Of a DNA stretch of 64,000 nt, positions 1 to 10,107 are shown one piece after another; the first letter of the stretch is position 1, and the number at the start of each line of letters is the position of its first letter. This DNA comes from Roseiarcus sp963781895 (GTDB lineage Bacteria > Pseudomonadota > Alphaproteobacteria > Rhizobiales > Beijerinckiaceae): the NCBI GenBank assembly GCA_963781895.1, contig CAWAIM010000029.1, positions 5,600-69,599 of the forward strand, given 5' to 3'. A program made the translations under genes and the position numbers. The notes under the pieces were generated by a model. It saw only the letters and a program-made list of their open reading frames with translations. It made no database searches and had not been told where the DNA came from.

Positions 1-1
1 C

Positions 2-821
2 ACGTTCAAGGCGCCCTATGGCGAATTGCCCGACCTGGCTCAGGTCAGCTTCGACAACGACGTCGTGTTCACATGGAACGGCACGACGTCCGGCGTGCGG
101 ACGCCCAATGCCGACTGGATCGCGGCCGATCGCAGCGGCCTGACAATTTGCGACGCCACATCGGCCGCGTTCGCGCAGGACCTCGACTGGCGACAAGCTC
201 GACGTCACGACCTTCTCCTGGCAGAAGGCGCTGGGCGGCGAGGCGGCCCATGGCATGATCGTGCTCAGCCCGCGCGCCGCCGAACGCCTTCTGACCCACA
301 CGCCCGCATGGCCGCTGCCGAAGGTGTTTCGTCTCGCCAAAGGCGGCAAGCTGATCGAAGGCGTTTTCGAGGGCGAGACCATCAACACCCCTTCGATGCT
401 TTGCGTGGAGGACTATATCGACGCACTGCGCTGGGCGAAATCGCTGGGCGGCGTCAGGGCGCTGTTTGCGCGAGCCGACGCCAACGCGAAAGCGCTCGCG
501 GACTGGGTCGAGCGCACGCCGTGGGTCGATTTCCTCGCCCGCGTTCCTGCGACGCGATCGAACACCAGCGTCTGCTTGAAAGTGGTCGACCCGACGATCG
601 CGGCGCTGCCCGCCGACGGCCAGGCGGCATTCGCCAAGGCTCTGGCGGGCGTTCTCGAAAGAGAAAAGGTCGCTTTCGACATCGGCTCGTACCGCGACGC
701 CCCGCCCGGCCTGCGCATCTGGTGCGGCGCGACCGTCGAAACCGCGGATGTCGAAGCGCTGACCCAATGGCTCGACTACGCCTTCGCCTTGGAAAGGGGC
801 AAGCTCGCCATAGCGGCTTGA
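2..821 (+). CDS. serC: Phosphoserine aminotransferase, 3' part, with one frame break
   Basis: C-terminal part of the PLP enzyme that transaminates 3-phosphohydroxypyruvate to phosphoserine, the second step of serine synthesis. The gene starts before the window. Reading from base 2 gives a SerC-like stretch (TFKAPYGELPDLAQVSFDN) up to ...AQDLDW. One extra c at about 191 then breaks the frame. Skipping it restores DKLDVTTFSWQKALGGEAAHG, which holds the PLP-binding lysine of the alphaproteobacterial SerC type, and the protein continues to its normal end at 821. serA follows 149 bases downstream in the same direction, as in many Hyphomicrobiales. The sequence is conserved on both sides of the break, so I infer a sequence error rather than a pseudogene. 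Confidence 0.88.
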
Positions 822-970
822 CCGTTTCGAGGCGGCTTCGCTGAATTCCCGCGAGGCGCCGCCCTCCGCAATCGGGGCGGACTCGTCGGCCGGCGCTCAT
901 CCGCTGACGACCCGCCCCAAACCATTGATCCGATGCGGCCCCCGCGCCGCTCGCCAACTCCGAGGCTTTC

Positions 971-2551
971 ATGGCTCCCCGGGTTCTCATTTCCGACAAG
1001 CTTTCACCCGCCGCCGTCGCTATCTTCAAGGAGCGAGGAGTCGAGGTCGACGTCAAGCCCGGGCTCGACAAGGACGAGCTCGCCAGGATCATCGGCGACT
1101 ACGACGGCCTCGCGATCCGCTCCGCGACAAAGGTCACCGCCAAGCTGCTCGAGCGGGCGACCAAGCTGAAGGTCGTCGGCCGCGCCGGGATCGGGGTCGA
1201 TAATGTCGACATTCCGGCCGCGACGGCTCGCGGCGTCATCGTGATGAACACGCCGTTCGGCAACTCGATCACCACCGCCGAGCATGCGATCGCGCTCATG
1301 TTCGCCCTCGCCCGGCAGATCCCGGCCGCGGACGTTTCCACTCAATCGGGGAAGTGGGAAAAGAACCGCTTCATGGGCGTCGAGCTGACCGGCAAGACGC
1401 TGGGCGTCATTGGTTGCGGCAACATAGGATCGATCGCCGCTTCGCGCGGGATCGGCCTGAGAATGCGGGTGATCGCCTATGATCCGTTCCTGAGCGCTGA
1501 ACGCGCCGCCGAGATTGGAGTCGAAAAGGTCGAATTGAACGATCTTCTCGCCCGCGCCGATTTCATCACCCTGCATACGCCGTTGACGGCGCAGACTCGC
1601 AACATCCTGTCCGCGGAAAATCTCGCCAAGACCAAGAAGGGCGTGCGTATCATCAATTGCGCGCGCGGCGGCCTCGTGGACGAAGCAGCGCTACGCGCCA
1701 TGCTCGACAGCGGTCATGTCGCCGGCGCGGCCTTGGACGTATTCGCCGAGGAGCCGGCGACCGCCAATCCGCTGTTTGGCCATCCCGACTTCGTCGCGAC
1801 GCCGCACCTCGGCGCGTCGACCAGCGAAGCGCAAGAGAACGTGGCGCTCCAGGTCGCGGAACAGATGTCGGACTATTTGACGCGCGGGGCGATTTCGAAC
1901 GCCGTCAACTTCCCCTCGATCACCGCGGAGGAGGCCCCCAGACTGAAGCCGTTCATTGCGCTGGCCGAGGGGCTCGGCTCGTTCGCGGGCCAGCTCACCC
2001 AATCGCCGATCGAGAAGGTCACGATCACGTTCGAGGGCGCGGTCGCGGATCTCAAGATCAAGGCGCTGACGTCGGCGGCGATCGCAGGCCTGCTGCGGCC
2101 GTCGCTGGTCGACGTCAATGTGGTGTCCGCGCCGGCGATCGCCGCGCATCGCGGCGTCATCGTCGAGGAAATGACCCGGGCCTCGCAGGGCGACTACGAG
2201 AGCTTCATCACCCTGACCGTCGCGACAGCCGATCAGACCCGCTCGATCGGCGGAACCGTGTTCCATGACGGCAAGCCGCGCATCCTGTCGATCAAGGGCA
2301 TCAAGATCGACACGGAATTCACGCCGTCGATGATTTATGTCACCAACGAGGACAAGCCAGGCTTCATCGGCCGTTTCGCGGGGCTCCTGGGAGACGCGGG
2401 CGTCAATATCGCGACGTTCGCGCTCGGGCGGGACGAACAAGGCGGTTCGGCCATCGCGCTGGTGTCCATCGATGGCCCGGCGCCACGCGAGGTTTTGGAG
2501 AAAGTCAGCAAACTCAAGGGTGTACGCCAGGCTACCGCGTTGCAGTTCTAG
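971..2551 (+). CDS. serA: D-3-phosphoglycerate dehydrogenase
   Basis: First enzyme of serine synthesis; oxidises 3-phosphoglycerate to 3-phosphohydroxypyruvate with NAD in the cytoplasm. The 526-residue protein is full length for the long SerA type. The NAD-binding motif GVIGCGNIG lies at residues 145-153. The family catalytic residues are visible as R232 (NCARGG), E261 (AEEP) and H279 (TPHLGAS). An intervening domain follows, then a C-terminal ACT domain from about residue 452 (MIYVTNEDKPGFIGR), the usual site of serine feedback control. The ATG at 971 is preceded by a GAGG ribosome binding site near 961. It is probably co-transcribed with serC upstream. The reading frame is clean throughout. 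Confidence 0.97.
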   Translation: MAPRVLISDKLSPAAVAIFKERGVEVDVKPGLDKDELARIIGDYDGLAIRSATKVTAKLLERATKLKVVGRAGIGVDNVDIPAATARGVIVMNTPFGNSITTAEHAIALMFALARQIPAADVSTQSGKWEKNRFMGVELTGKTLGVIGCGNIGSIAASRGIGLRMRVIAYDPFLSAERAAEIGVEKVELNDLLARADFITLHTPLTAQTRNILSAENLAKTKKGVRIINCARGGLVDEAALRAMLDSGHVAGAALDVFAEEPATANPLFGHPDFVATPHLGASTSEAQENVALQVAEQMSDYLTRGAISNAVNFPSITAEEAPRLKPFIALAEGLGSFAGQLTQSPIEKVTITFEGAVADLKIKALTSAAIAGLLRPSLVDVNVVSAPAIAAHRGVIVEEMTRASQGDYESFITLTVATADQTRSIGGTVFHDGKPRILSIKGIKIDTEFTPSMIYVTNEDKPGFIGRFAGLLGDAGVNIATFALGRDEQGGSAIALVSIDGPAPREVLEKVSKLKGVRQATALQF

Positions 2552-2650
2552 ATTGAACGCCTCCGGCCGGAAGCAAGGCCGCGACGGCGACCGCCGCGCT
2601 TCCCGCCCGCCGGCAGTGGAAGTTTGCCAACCCGCTCCGGGCGCGAGACA

Positions 2651-2908
2651 ATGAACGCCCGAGCCGATTGTGAAGACCGACCTTTGAGCAAAGACGCAGC
2701 AGCATCCGCGCCGCCAATCGAGCCCGACAAGCGCTCCAAGGTCGATCCGCGGCTGCTGGAGATTCTGGTATGCCCGGTGACACGAGCCGAGCTGATGTAT
2801 GACGCCGCGCGGCAAGAGCTGGTTTCGCCTGCGGCGCGACTCGCCTACCCCATTCGCGACGGCGTGCCGATCATGTTGCCGGAGGAGGCGCGCCGGCTCG
2901 ACGATTAG
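2651..2908 (+). CDS. Trm112-family small protein
   Basis: Small protein of 85 residues from the ATG at 2651; an in-frame start at 2624 would add nine residues. The core LLEILVCPVTRAELMYD followed by LAYPIRDGVPIMLPEEAR is the Trm112/YcaR-type fold (known as UPF0434). Bacterial members are small proteins often found near tRNA or lipid A genes, and their role is not well defined. Only one cysteine remains in the usual CPxC position (CPVT), so a zinc site is unlikely. It lies 99 bases after serA on the same strand and converges with the thioesterase gene. The N-terminal 30 residues are low in conservation signal. Confidence 0.8.
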   Translation: MNARADCEDRPLSKDAAASAPPIEPDKRSKVDPRLLEILVCPVTRAELMYDAARQELVSPAARLAYPIRDGVPIMLPEEARRLDD

Positions 2909-3039
2909 CGTCGCCGCCCGGCGATGAGCCGTTTGACCCGCTCGCGCGCGGCCGTCTTTGCCTGGCGCGCGGACTTCGACTTTGACCCGCTCCCCGCGGG
3001 CGGAAATCGACGCCGCGACTGAAGCGCGCGCGATTGAAA

Positions 3040-3453
3040 TCATTCTTTCCGCGCGTGCGGCAATTCATCGACGGGTCGGGGGCGTCCGTCGTCGCCGATG
3101 GCGACGAAAGTGAAGGTCGCGTCGGTCACTTTCTCGCGATCATGGGTGTGAAAGCGCCGCGCCCAGGCTTCGACGTGTATCTTCAGCGAGGTCCGGCCAA
3201 CATGATCGACCGCCGTGTAAACGCACAGGACGTCGCCGACCTTGACCGGCCGGATGAATGTCATTGCGTCGACGGCGATCGTGACCACGCGTCCCCGCGC
3301 TCGCTCGGCGGCCGCGATGCCGCCGGCCTGGTCCATCTGGCTCAACACCCAGCCGCCGAAGATGTCGCCGTTGGCGTTGGTGTCGCCGGGCATGGCGATC
3401 AAACGGACCGTCAGTTCGCCGCGAGGTTCAATGGACGACGCTGACCCGGTCAC
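3040..3453 (-). CDS. Acyl-CoA thioesterase, YciA-type hotdog protein
   Basis: A 137-residue single hotdog-domain protein expected to hydrolyse acyl-CoA esters in the cytoplasm. The YciA/BACH signature is clear: PGDTNANGDIFGGWVLSQMD near residues 22-41, with the conserved N-x-x-GDIFGGW and a following aspartate, then VDAMTFIRPVKVGDVL and VTDATFTFVAI. The start is a GTG at 3453, and the gene overlaps the 3' end of prmC by 26 bases, so the two are probably translated from one message with secA. The length matches the family. Confidence 0.9.
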   Translation of the reverse strand: MTGSASSIEPRGELTVRLIAMPGDTNANGDIFGGWVLSQMDQAGGIAAAERARGRVVTIAVDAMTFIRPVKVGDVLCVYTAVDHVGRTSLKIHVEAWARRFHTHDREKVTDATFTFVAIGDDGRPRPVDELPHARKE

Positions 3454-4369
3454 GACGATCTGCCCCCTCTTGATCCCGACGCCCTAAATCCGTCCGCGGA
3501 GATCGCGCCGCCAAGACACGCTCGACGCCGGATAGGTCTCTATGAGTCTCACAGTCGAGAAATCCCGCGTCTGTCGCGATTGCAAGCACGTCGGTCGCCT
3601 GGCCGGCGCCGATTTCGACCACGAGCGCGCCTCCTGCGGCGAGCAGCGGCGCCGACGCCGGCATGATCGCTCGATAGGCCGCAAGTCCGTCCGATCCGCC
3701 GTCGAGCCCGAGCAATGGATCAAAATCGCGGACCTCGCGCGGCAGGCCGGCGATATCGCCGCTCCGGACGTAGGGGGGGTTCGAGACGATCAAGTCAAAG
3801 GGACCGTCGAGATTCCTGGCCCAGTCGCCGACGCGAATTTCGGCCCGCTCCGCCAAGCCGCATGCTTCGATGTTGCCAAGGGCGACCTTCGCCGCGGAGG
3901 CGGAGAGGTCCGCCCCCAGCCCGCGCGCATTGTCAAACTCGGTCAACAGGGCGCACAACAAGGCGCCCGAGCCGACGCCGAGATCGAGGACTCGCAGCGC
4001 GTCCTTGCGGCGGCGGCGGAATATTCTGACCGCGGCGTCGACGATTGTTTCCGTCTCGGGCCGCGGATCCAGCACATCCGGCGTAATCGTGAGCGCCAGC
4101 CCCCAGAACTCCCGCTTGCCGACGATCCTCGACAGCGGCTCGCCGGCCGCGCGCCGGGCGGCGAAATTCGCCAGCCTGTCCGCCGCCGTTCCGAGCGGCT
4201 CTGCCGGCGCGACGACCATTGCGACAGGCGCAAACCCGCACGCCGCCCCTAGCGTCAGCCGCGCTTCGCGGCCAGCGTCCTCGATTCCAACGCGCCGAAA
4301 TGAATCGGTCAGGCGAGCCAGCGCTTCGGCTCGCGACGTCGAAGGCCGGAAGGCGCCGGCTTCACTCAT
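3428..4369 (-). CDS. prmC: Peptide chain release factor N5-glutamine methyltransferase
   Basis: SAM-dependent methyltransferase that methylates the GGQ glutamine of release factors 1 and 2. The SAM-binding motif VLDLGVGSGALL and the catalytic NPPY motif (LIVSNPPYVRSGDI), which binds the glutamine side chain, are both present. A helical N-terminal domain of about 90 residues precedes them. The start ATG at 4369 overlaps the secA stop as ATGA, indicating translational coupling; a longer reading frame upstream runs into secA and is rejected. The C-terminal tail after VERVLAARSPR is longer than usual and polar, and overlaps the downstream thioesterase start. prfA is the usual neighbour but is not adjacent here. 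Confidence 0.93.
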   Translation of the reverse strand: MSEAGAFRPSTSRAEALARLTDSFRRVGIEDAGREARLTLGAACGFAPVAMVVAPAEPLGTAADRLANFAARRAAGEPLSRIVGKREFWGLALTITPDVLDPRPETETIVDAAVRIFRRRRKDALRVLDLGVGSGALLCALLTEFDNARGLGADLSASAAKVALGNIEACGLAERAEIRVGDWARNLDGPFDLIVSNPPYVRSGDIAGLPREVRDFDPLLGLDGGSDGLAAYRAIMPASAPLLAAGGALVVEIGAGQATDVLAIATDAGFLDCETHRDLSGVERVLAARSPRTDLGRRDQEGADRRDRVSVVH

Positions 4370-7179
4370 GCGACCTGACCATGGCAATGCTTGAATTTCT
4401 TCCCCGACCCGCAGGGGCACTGTTCGTTTCGGCCAACCCGCCCCCAGGTCGCAGGCTTGTCCGGATCGCGCTCCGCGACAGCAAGCCCGGAAGCTGCGGC
4501 AAGGAGGCCAACGCCGCCGGGCTCGGCGGTCGGCGCGAAGGAATACTCGTTCTCGCCCGTCGTCGGGTCGAGATGTTGAAACTGCATCGGCGGCGGCGGC
4601 TCGGGTTCCTGGAACCGAACTTCGATGCGCGACATCTGCGCGATGACCGCTTCATGCCATTGCGCGATCAGCTCCCGGAACAGATCGAACGCCTCGGACT
4701 TGTATTCGTTCAGCGGATCGCGCTGGGCCATTCCCCGCCAGCCGATGACCTGCCGGAGATGGTCGAGGGTCACGAGATGCTCACGCCAAAGATGGTCGAG
4801 CGATTGCAGGATCACCTGCTTCTCGACATAGCGCATCGCCTCGGGCGTGTTGCGCTCGACGCGCTGGGAATAGGCCTCCTCGGCGGCCTTGTGGAGCCGG
4901 GTCGCGACCTCTTCGTCGGCGATCCCCTCTTCCTTGGCCCATTGATCGACGGGCACGTCGAGATTGAGCTTGTTTGCGACCTCCTGCTTCAGACCGGCGA
5001 TGTCCCACGCCTCGGGATATGCGTCGTGCGGAATGTGCTTGGCGACCAGGTCATCGATAACGCCGGTGCGCATATCTTCGATCGTCGGCTCCAACGATTC
5101 CGACGCCATCATCTTGCGCCGATCCTCGAAAATGACCTTGCGCTGGTCGTTCATCACATTGTCGAACTTGAGAATATTCTTGCGGATATCGAAGTTGCGC
5201 GCCTCGACCTTCTGCTGCGCCTTCTCCAGCGCCTTGTTGATCCACGGGTGGACGATCGCTTCGTCCTCCTTGAGCCCGAGGCGCTTCAGCATCGCGTCCA
5301 TGCGCTCCGCGCCGAAAATGCGCATGAGATCATCCTGGAGCGACAGGAAGAATTTCGATCGGCCGGGGTCGCCCTGCCGGCCCGACCGCCCGCGCAACTG
5401 GTTGTCGATTCGGCGACTCTCGTGCCGCTCGGTGCCGATAATGTAGAGGCCGCCGGCGTCGAGCGCCTTCTGTTTGAAATCTGCGACTTCCGCCCGGATC
5501 GCCGCCTCGTGCGCCTCGCGGACATCCTGCGGAGCCGTGGGATCGATCTCCTGCTTGACCCGCATCTCGACGTTGCCGCCGAGCTGAATGTCGGTGCCGC
5601 GGCCGGCCATGTTGGTGGCGATGGTGATCGCCCCCGGAACGCCCGCCTCCGCGATGATGAACGCCTCCTGCTCATGGAACCGAGCATTGAGAATGGCGAA
5701 ATTCTTCGATGGCCTGCCCGCGCGCGCCGCGGAATAAAGCGCCTTCAGGGCGTCCGGGCTGGAGAAGTCGATCTTCTTGTATCCTTGTCGTTCAAGCACT
5801 CCTCCCAGCAACTCGGATTTTTCGATCGACGTGGTGCCGACGAGCATCGGCTGCAGCTTGGCGTTGGCGGCTTCGATCTCGCGCACGACGGCGCGGATCT
5901 TCTCGTCCGTGGTGCGATAGACTTCGTCATCCTCGTCGAGACGATCGACCGGGCGATGGGTCGGGATCTCCACGACGACGAGTTTATAGATCTCCGCGAA
6001 CTCGTCGGCCTCGGTCGAGGCCGTCCCGGTCATGCCCGCAAGCTTCCTGTAGAGGCGGAAGTAGTTCTGAAAGGTGATCGAGGCCAGCGTCACGTTCTCG
6101 GGTTGGACGGTAACCCCCTCCTTCGCCTCCAGCGCCTGATGAAGTCCCTCGGAGTAGCGCCGACCGGGCATCATGCGTCCGGTGAACTCGTCGACGATCA
6201 CGACTTCGTCGTTGCGAACAATGTAGTCCTTGTCGAGCTGGAAGAGCTTATGAGCGCGCAAAGCTTGGTTGACATGGTGCACGAGCGTCGCATTGGCCGC
6301 CTCGTAAAGCGATCCCTCTTTCATCACGCCCGCCGACCGCAGAAGCGCCTCGGCATGCTCGTTGCCAACCTCCGTGAGATTGACGGTGCGCTGCTTCTCG
6401 TCGAGTTCAAAGTCCTCGCGCGTCAAGTGCGGAATGATCGCGTTGACCGCGACATAGAGGTTCGAACGGTCCTCCGACGGACCGGAGATGATCAGCGGCG
6501 TGCGCGCTTCGTCGACCAGAATCGAGTCGACCTCATCGACAATCGCGAACGCGTGGCCGCGTTGGACCATCTGCGCCATGTCGTACTTCATATTGTCGCG
6601 TAGATAGTCGAACCCGAACTCGTTGTTGGTGCCGTAGGTGACGTCGGCCGCGTAGGCGTTGCGGCGCTGGTCGTCGTCGAGCCCGTGCACGATGACCCCT
6701 ACGGTCATGCCGAGGAAATGGTAGATCTGACCCATCCATTCGGCGTCGCGGCGGGCGAGATAGTCGTTGACGGTGACGACGTGGACGCCCTCCCCGGCGA
6801 GCGCATTGAGATAAACGGCGGTCGTTGCGACGAGAGTTTTGCCCTCTCCAGTGCGCATTTCCGCGATCGCGCCTTCATGCAGCACCAGGCCGCCGATCAG
6901 CTGAACGTCGAAATGGCGCTGCTTGAGCGTGCGTTTGGCGGCCTCGCGAACCGCCGCGAAGGCGGGTGCAGTCAGGTCTTCTATCGTTTTGCCCGCCGCG
7001 AGCTCGGCGCGAAATTCGGCGGTCTTTGCAAGCAATTGGTCATCGCTCAGCGCCTCGAACTGAGGTTCAAGCGCGTTGATCGCCTCGACCTTCGGGCGAT
7101 AGCCCTTCAGTCGCCGATCGTTGGAGGAACCGAAGACCTTCTTGAGGACCGTGTCGAACTTCAGAGCCGTGCCGAGCAT
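4366..7179 (-). CDS. secA: Preprotein translocase ATPase SecA
   Basis: Motor ATPase that drives Sec-dependent protein export through SecYEG. The 937-residue protein begins at the ATG at 7179 (MLGTALKFDTVLKKVFGS), the standard SecA N-terminus; an in-frame extension to 7371 has no family support. The Walker A motif TGEGKT is at residues 110-115, the DEAD-like box is seen in AIVDEVDSILVDEARTP, and helicase motifs such as MAGRGTDIQLGG follow. The C-terminal zinc-binding SEC-C tail has C921, C923, C932 and H933 (CPCGSGKKFKHCHG) and would contact SecB and phospholipids. It heads a minus-strand secA-prmC-thioesterase unit with overlapping genes. Bases 7180-7407 upstream are non-coding and should contain the promoter. 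Confidence 0.98.
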   Translation of the reverse strand: MLGTALKFDTVLKKVFGSSNDRRLKGYRPKVEAINALEPQFEALSDDQLLAKTAEFRAELAAGKTIEDLTAPAFAAVREAAKRTLKQRHFDVQLIGGLVLHEGAIAEMRTGEGKTLVATTAVYLNALAGEGVHVVTVNDYLARRDAEWMGQIYHFLGMTVGVIVHGLDDDQRRNAYAADVTYGTNNEFGFDYLRDNMKYDMAQMVQRGHAFAIVDEVDSILVDEARTPLIISGPSEDRSNLYVAVNAIIPHLTREDFELDEKQRTVNLTEVGNEHAEALLRSAGVMKEGSLYEAANATLVHHVNQALRAHKLFQLDKDYIVRNDEVVIVDEFTGRMMPGRRYSEGLHQALEAKEGVTVQPENVTLASITFQNYFRLYRKLAGMTGTASTEADEFAEIYKLVVVEIPTHRPVDRLDEDDEVYRTTDEKIRAVVREIEAANAKLQPMLVGTTSIEKSELLGGVLERQGYKKIDFSSPDALKALYSAARAGRPSKNFAILNARFHEQEAFIIAEAGVPGAITIATNMAGRGTDIQLGGNVEMRVKQEIDPTAPQDVREAHEAAIRAEVADFKQKALDAGGLYIIGTERHESRRIDNQLRGRSGRQGDPGRSKFFLSLQDDLMRIFGAERMDAMLKRLGLKEDEAIVHPWINKALEKAQQKVEARNFDIRKNILKFDNVMNDQRKVIFEDRRKMMASESLEPTIEDMRTGVIDDLVAKHIPHDAYPEAWDIAGLKQEVANKLNLDVPVDQWAKEEGIADEEVATRLHKAAEEAYSQRVERNTPEAMRYVEKQVILQSLDHLWREHLVTLDHLRQVIGWRGMAQRDPLNEYKSEAFDLFRELIAQWHEAVIAQMSRIEVRFQEPEPPPPMQFQHLDPTTGENEYSFAPTAEPGGVGLLAAASGLAVAERDPDKPATWGRVGRNEQCPCGSGKKFKHCHGQVA

Positions 7180-7407
7180 ATTCGACCTTTCCGATGCCGC
7201 CGCGCCCTCACGGGTTGGTGGCGCGCCGCCGCGACGAACCTTGAGCGAAGCGGCGCGGCGGACGATGACGGCGACGACAAAAGGCGCGAAAAAGGCAGCG
7301 TGAATCCGCCGCTTTTCGCGCCCGCTGAACAGGGTTGCCGGTGAGATAGGAGGCGCTCGGCGCCTTGTCAATGACGACCGCCGGCGTCCGGCTCGCCCGA
7401 AGCGCTT

Positions 7408-8299
7408 CTACTTCTGGCAGATTGGACAGTAGAACGTCGAGCGGCCGGATTGGGCGATCCGCGCGATCACCCCGCGACAGCGGGGCCTCGGGCAAGGGAG
7501 CCCTTCGCGATCGTAGACGGAGAAAGCGTGCTGAAAATAGCCCAGCCCGCCGTCGGTAAGCCGATGATCGCGCAGAGTGGAGCCTCCCGCTTCAATCGCT
7601 TGCTCGAGGACGTCCCGGATCGCGACGGCCAGAGCTGCGGCGGCGCGCGTTGGAGCGCCACGGGCGTCCGCGAGGATGTTCGCCGGCCGCGACGGCGACA
7701 GGCGGGCGCGATATAGCGCCTCGCAAGCATAAATATTGCCCAGACCCGCAATGCGTTTTTGGTCGAGCAGTCCCGCCTTCAACGTTGTGCGCGCATCGAC
7801 AAACCGCTTCGCCAAACGGCCAGCGTCGAATTCAGGGGCCAACGGCTCGTCGCCGAGCCCGCGCAGCCTCGGATGCGTCTCCAGCGCCTCGATTGCGGAC
7901 AGATCCATGAAGCCGAAGCGGCGCGGATCATTATACGTAACGACATTGCCATTACTGAGATGAAGGACGACGTGGTCATGGTTGGGGTCTTTGGAGCGTT
8001 CGCGGTGGAACCGGCCCGGAGCCAATTCGCCCGCCGAAGGCCCCTGCCATTTCGACACGAAACGAGCCTGACATGCCCAAATGCGCGATCAGCGCTTCGT
8101 CGCTGTCCAGGTGGAACTGGAGATACTTCGCGCGGCGTCTCAAAGCGACAATTCGCCGTCCCTCCAGCCGCAGCTTAAAGCGCGCAGGAAATGGAAAACG
8201 GATATCCGACCGGCGGAGCTCGACCTTGTCGATCCGGGCGCCGAGCATCGCGGGTTCGAGGCCGCGTCGGACGGTTTCGACCTCCGGCAGTTCAGGCAT
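7408..8299 (-). CDS. mutM: Formamidopyrimidine-DNA glycosylase, one frame break
   Basis: Base-excision repair enzyme that removes 8-oxoguanine and FaPy lesions. The N-terminus MPELPEVETVRRGLEP carries the catalytic proline P2 and E3; HLGMSGSF and the H2TH region follow. The C-terminus has the zinc finger with four cysteines (CPRPRC, then YCPICQK). The frame breaks near 8025-8035 in a GGCGGGCG run: one extra base separates ...RVEMAGAFGG from ELAPGRFHRERSKDPNHDHV. With the base removed the protein is about 296 residues, normal for the family. The start overlaps the recQ stop by eight bases, which suggests co-transcription with recQ. Confidence 0.9.
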
Positions 8300-10107
8300 C
8301 GGGATGGTCTCGAATCACGGCGAGAAAGGCCGCGCCATATTTTTTGAGCTTGACGTCGCCGACGCCGTGAATGCCGGAAAGCTCATCGAGCGTATGGGGG
8401 CGCTCCTTCGCCATTTCGATCAGCGTCCGATCCGGGAAAATGACATAGGCCGGTTGCTTCTGCGCCGCAGCGATCGCGCCCCGCAAAGCCTTCAGCGCGC
8501 CAAGCAGGCGAGCGTCCGCATCGGTCGGAGTGACCGCTGCTCGCCTCCCGTGGCGCGCTTTCGGATTGACGACATCCTCACGCAGGACGAACGGGTCTTC
8601 GCCGCGCAGAACGCGCCGACCCTCGTCGGTCAGCACCAGCCGCTCGCGGTCGTTTGGGTCCCGAACGATCAACCTCGCCGATTGCAGTTGCCGCAATACG
8701 CCCCGCCAATCGGCCGGCGTTCGGTCCTTGCCGACGCCAAAAGTCTTGAGTTGGTCGTGCCCGTGCCGCTCCACCGCTTCGGTCGATTTGCCTGAGAGGA
8801 TATTCGCCAGATGGCCAAAAAAGAAGCGGCCCGAGGTGCGCAAAATCGCCGACAGGGCCTTCTGCGCGTCGACGCGCCCGTCGATCAAACGAACCCCGCC
8901 CTGGCAGACGTCGCAATGGCCGCAGGGGCGCGAGTCCTCGCCGAACATGCCGAGCAGCGTTTGCCGGCGGCATCGCGCTGTTTCGCACAGGGTCACGAGG
9001 TCGTCGAGTTTGGCCGTCTCGACGCGCTTGCGCGCGTCCGGCGCGCCGCTCTCCAGAATTTGCCTTCGCCGCAATTCGATGTCGCCGGCGCCGTAGAGCG
9101 TGAAGGCGTCGGCCGGCAATCCGTCGCGGCCCGCCCGGCCAATCTCCTGGTAATAGGCTTCGATCGATGACGGCATGTCGGCGTGAAAGACGAAACGGAC
9201 GTCGGGTTTGTCGATGCCCATGCCGAAGGCGACGGTCGCGCACACGACGCAGTCATCCTCGCGCAGAAACGCGTCCTGGTTGGAGGCGCGCTACGGAGTG
9301 TTCGAGCCCGGCGTGGTAGGGCAACGCGCGACGGCCGACGCGAGCGAATTCCCTGGCCAGCTCTTCCGTGCGGCGCCGGGACGCGCAGTAGACGATGCCG
9401 CTTTCCCCACGATGGGCGTCCAGCCGCTCGATCAACTGACGCGTCGCATTCGATTTCGGCTGCATCGCTAGGAACAGATTCGGCCGATCGAACGAGCGCA
9501 CGAAGATCCGGGGCCGGCGAACAAACAGCTTCGCCGTGATTTCCGCGCGGGTCGGAGCGTCCGCCGTCGCGGTCACGGCGATCGTCTGGACGCCGTCGAG
9601 CGCCTCGGCGACCTCGCGCAAGCGCAGGTATTCCGGCCGGAAGTCGTGGCCCCACTGCGAAACGCAATGCGCCTCGTCGATCGCCAAAAGATCGATCGAC
9701 GCTTGCCTCAGGGCTCCCACGACATCGTCGCGCAGAAGCCGTTCCGGCGCGATATAGAGAAGCCGCAGCGAACGGTCGCGAAGGCCGAGCGCAACCCTGC
9801 GGCGCTCGTCGTCGTCGGAGGAGGAATTGAGACTCGCCGCCTCGACGCCAAGCTCCCGCAATTGCGCGACCTGATTGCGCATCAGCGCGATCAGCGGCGA
9901 CACCACCAGGGTGAGGCCGTCGCGCACGATCGGCGGAAGCTGGAAGCACAACGACTTCCCGCTGCCGGTCGGCATGACTGCCAAGACATCCTCGCCCCCG
10001 AGCGTGGCTGCGAGGATCTCTTCCTGGCCTGGGCGGAAGGCGGAAAATCCATAGACGCCCGCCAGGGCTGCGCGCGCCTTCGCCATCAGCGGCGAGTCCG
10101 GCGTCAC
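8292..10107 (-). CDS. recQ: ATP-dependent DNA helicase RecQ, one frame break
   Basis: 3'-5' DNA helicase of recombination and replication repair. Walker A MPTGSGKSLCFQLP, the DEAH box LLAIDEAHCVSQWGHDFRPE, the motif VTATADAPTR, the zinc-binding region with a CGHCDVC pair, a winged-helix region and a C-terminal HRDC domain (LIEMAKERPHTLDELSGIHG) are all present. The frame breaks at about 9292. Removing one A gives HAGLEHSVRASNQDAFLRED, joining the two halves into about 604 residues. The chosen GTG start at 10107 overlaps the epmA stop as GTGA; an ATG at 10086 is an alternative. The order epmA-recQ-mutM on one strand suggests a single message. Confidence 0.92.

Noticed and set aside
1691..3043. 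Long minus-strand reading frame of 450 codons
   Set aside because: Antisense to serA and the Trm112-like gene; arginine- and aspartate-rich shadow sequence without family features.
4219..6603. Long plus-strand reading frame of about 794 codons
   Set aside because: It is wholly antisense to secA, has no recognisable motif, and arises from the GC-rich third-codon bias of secA.
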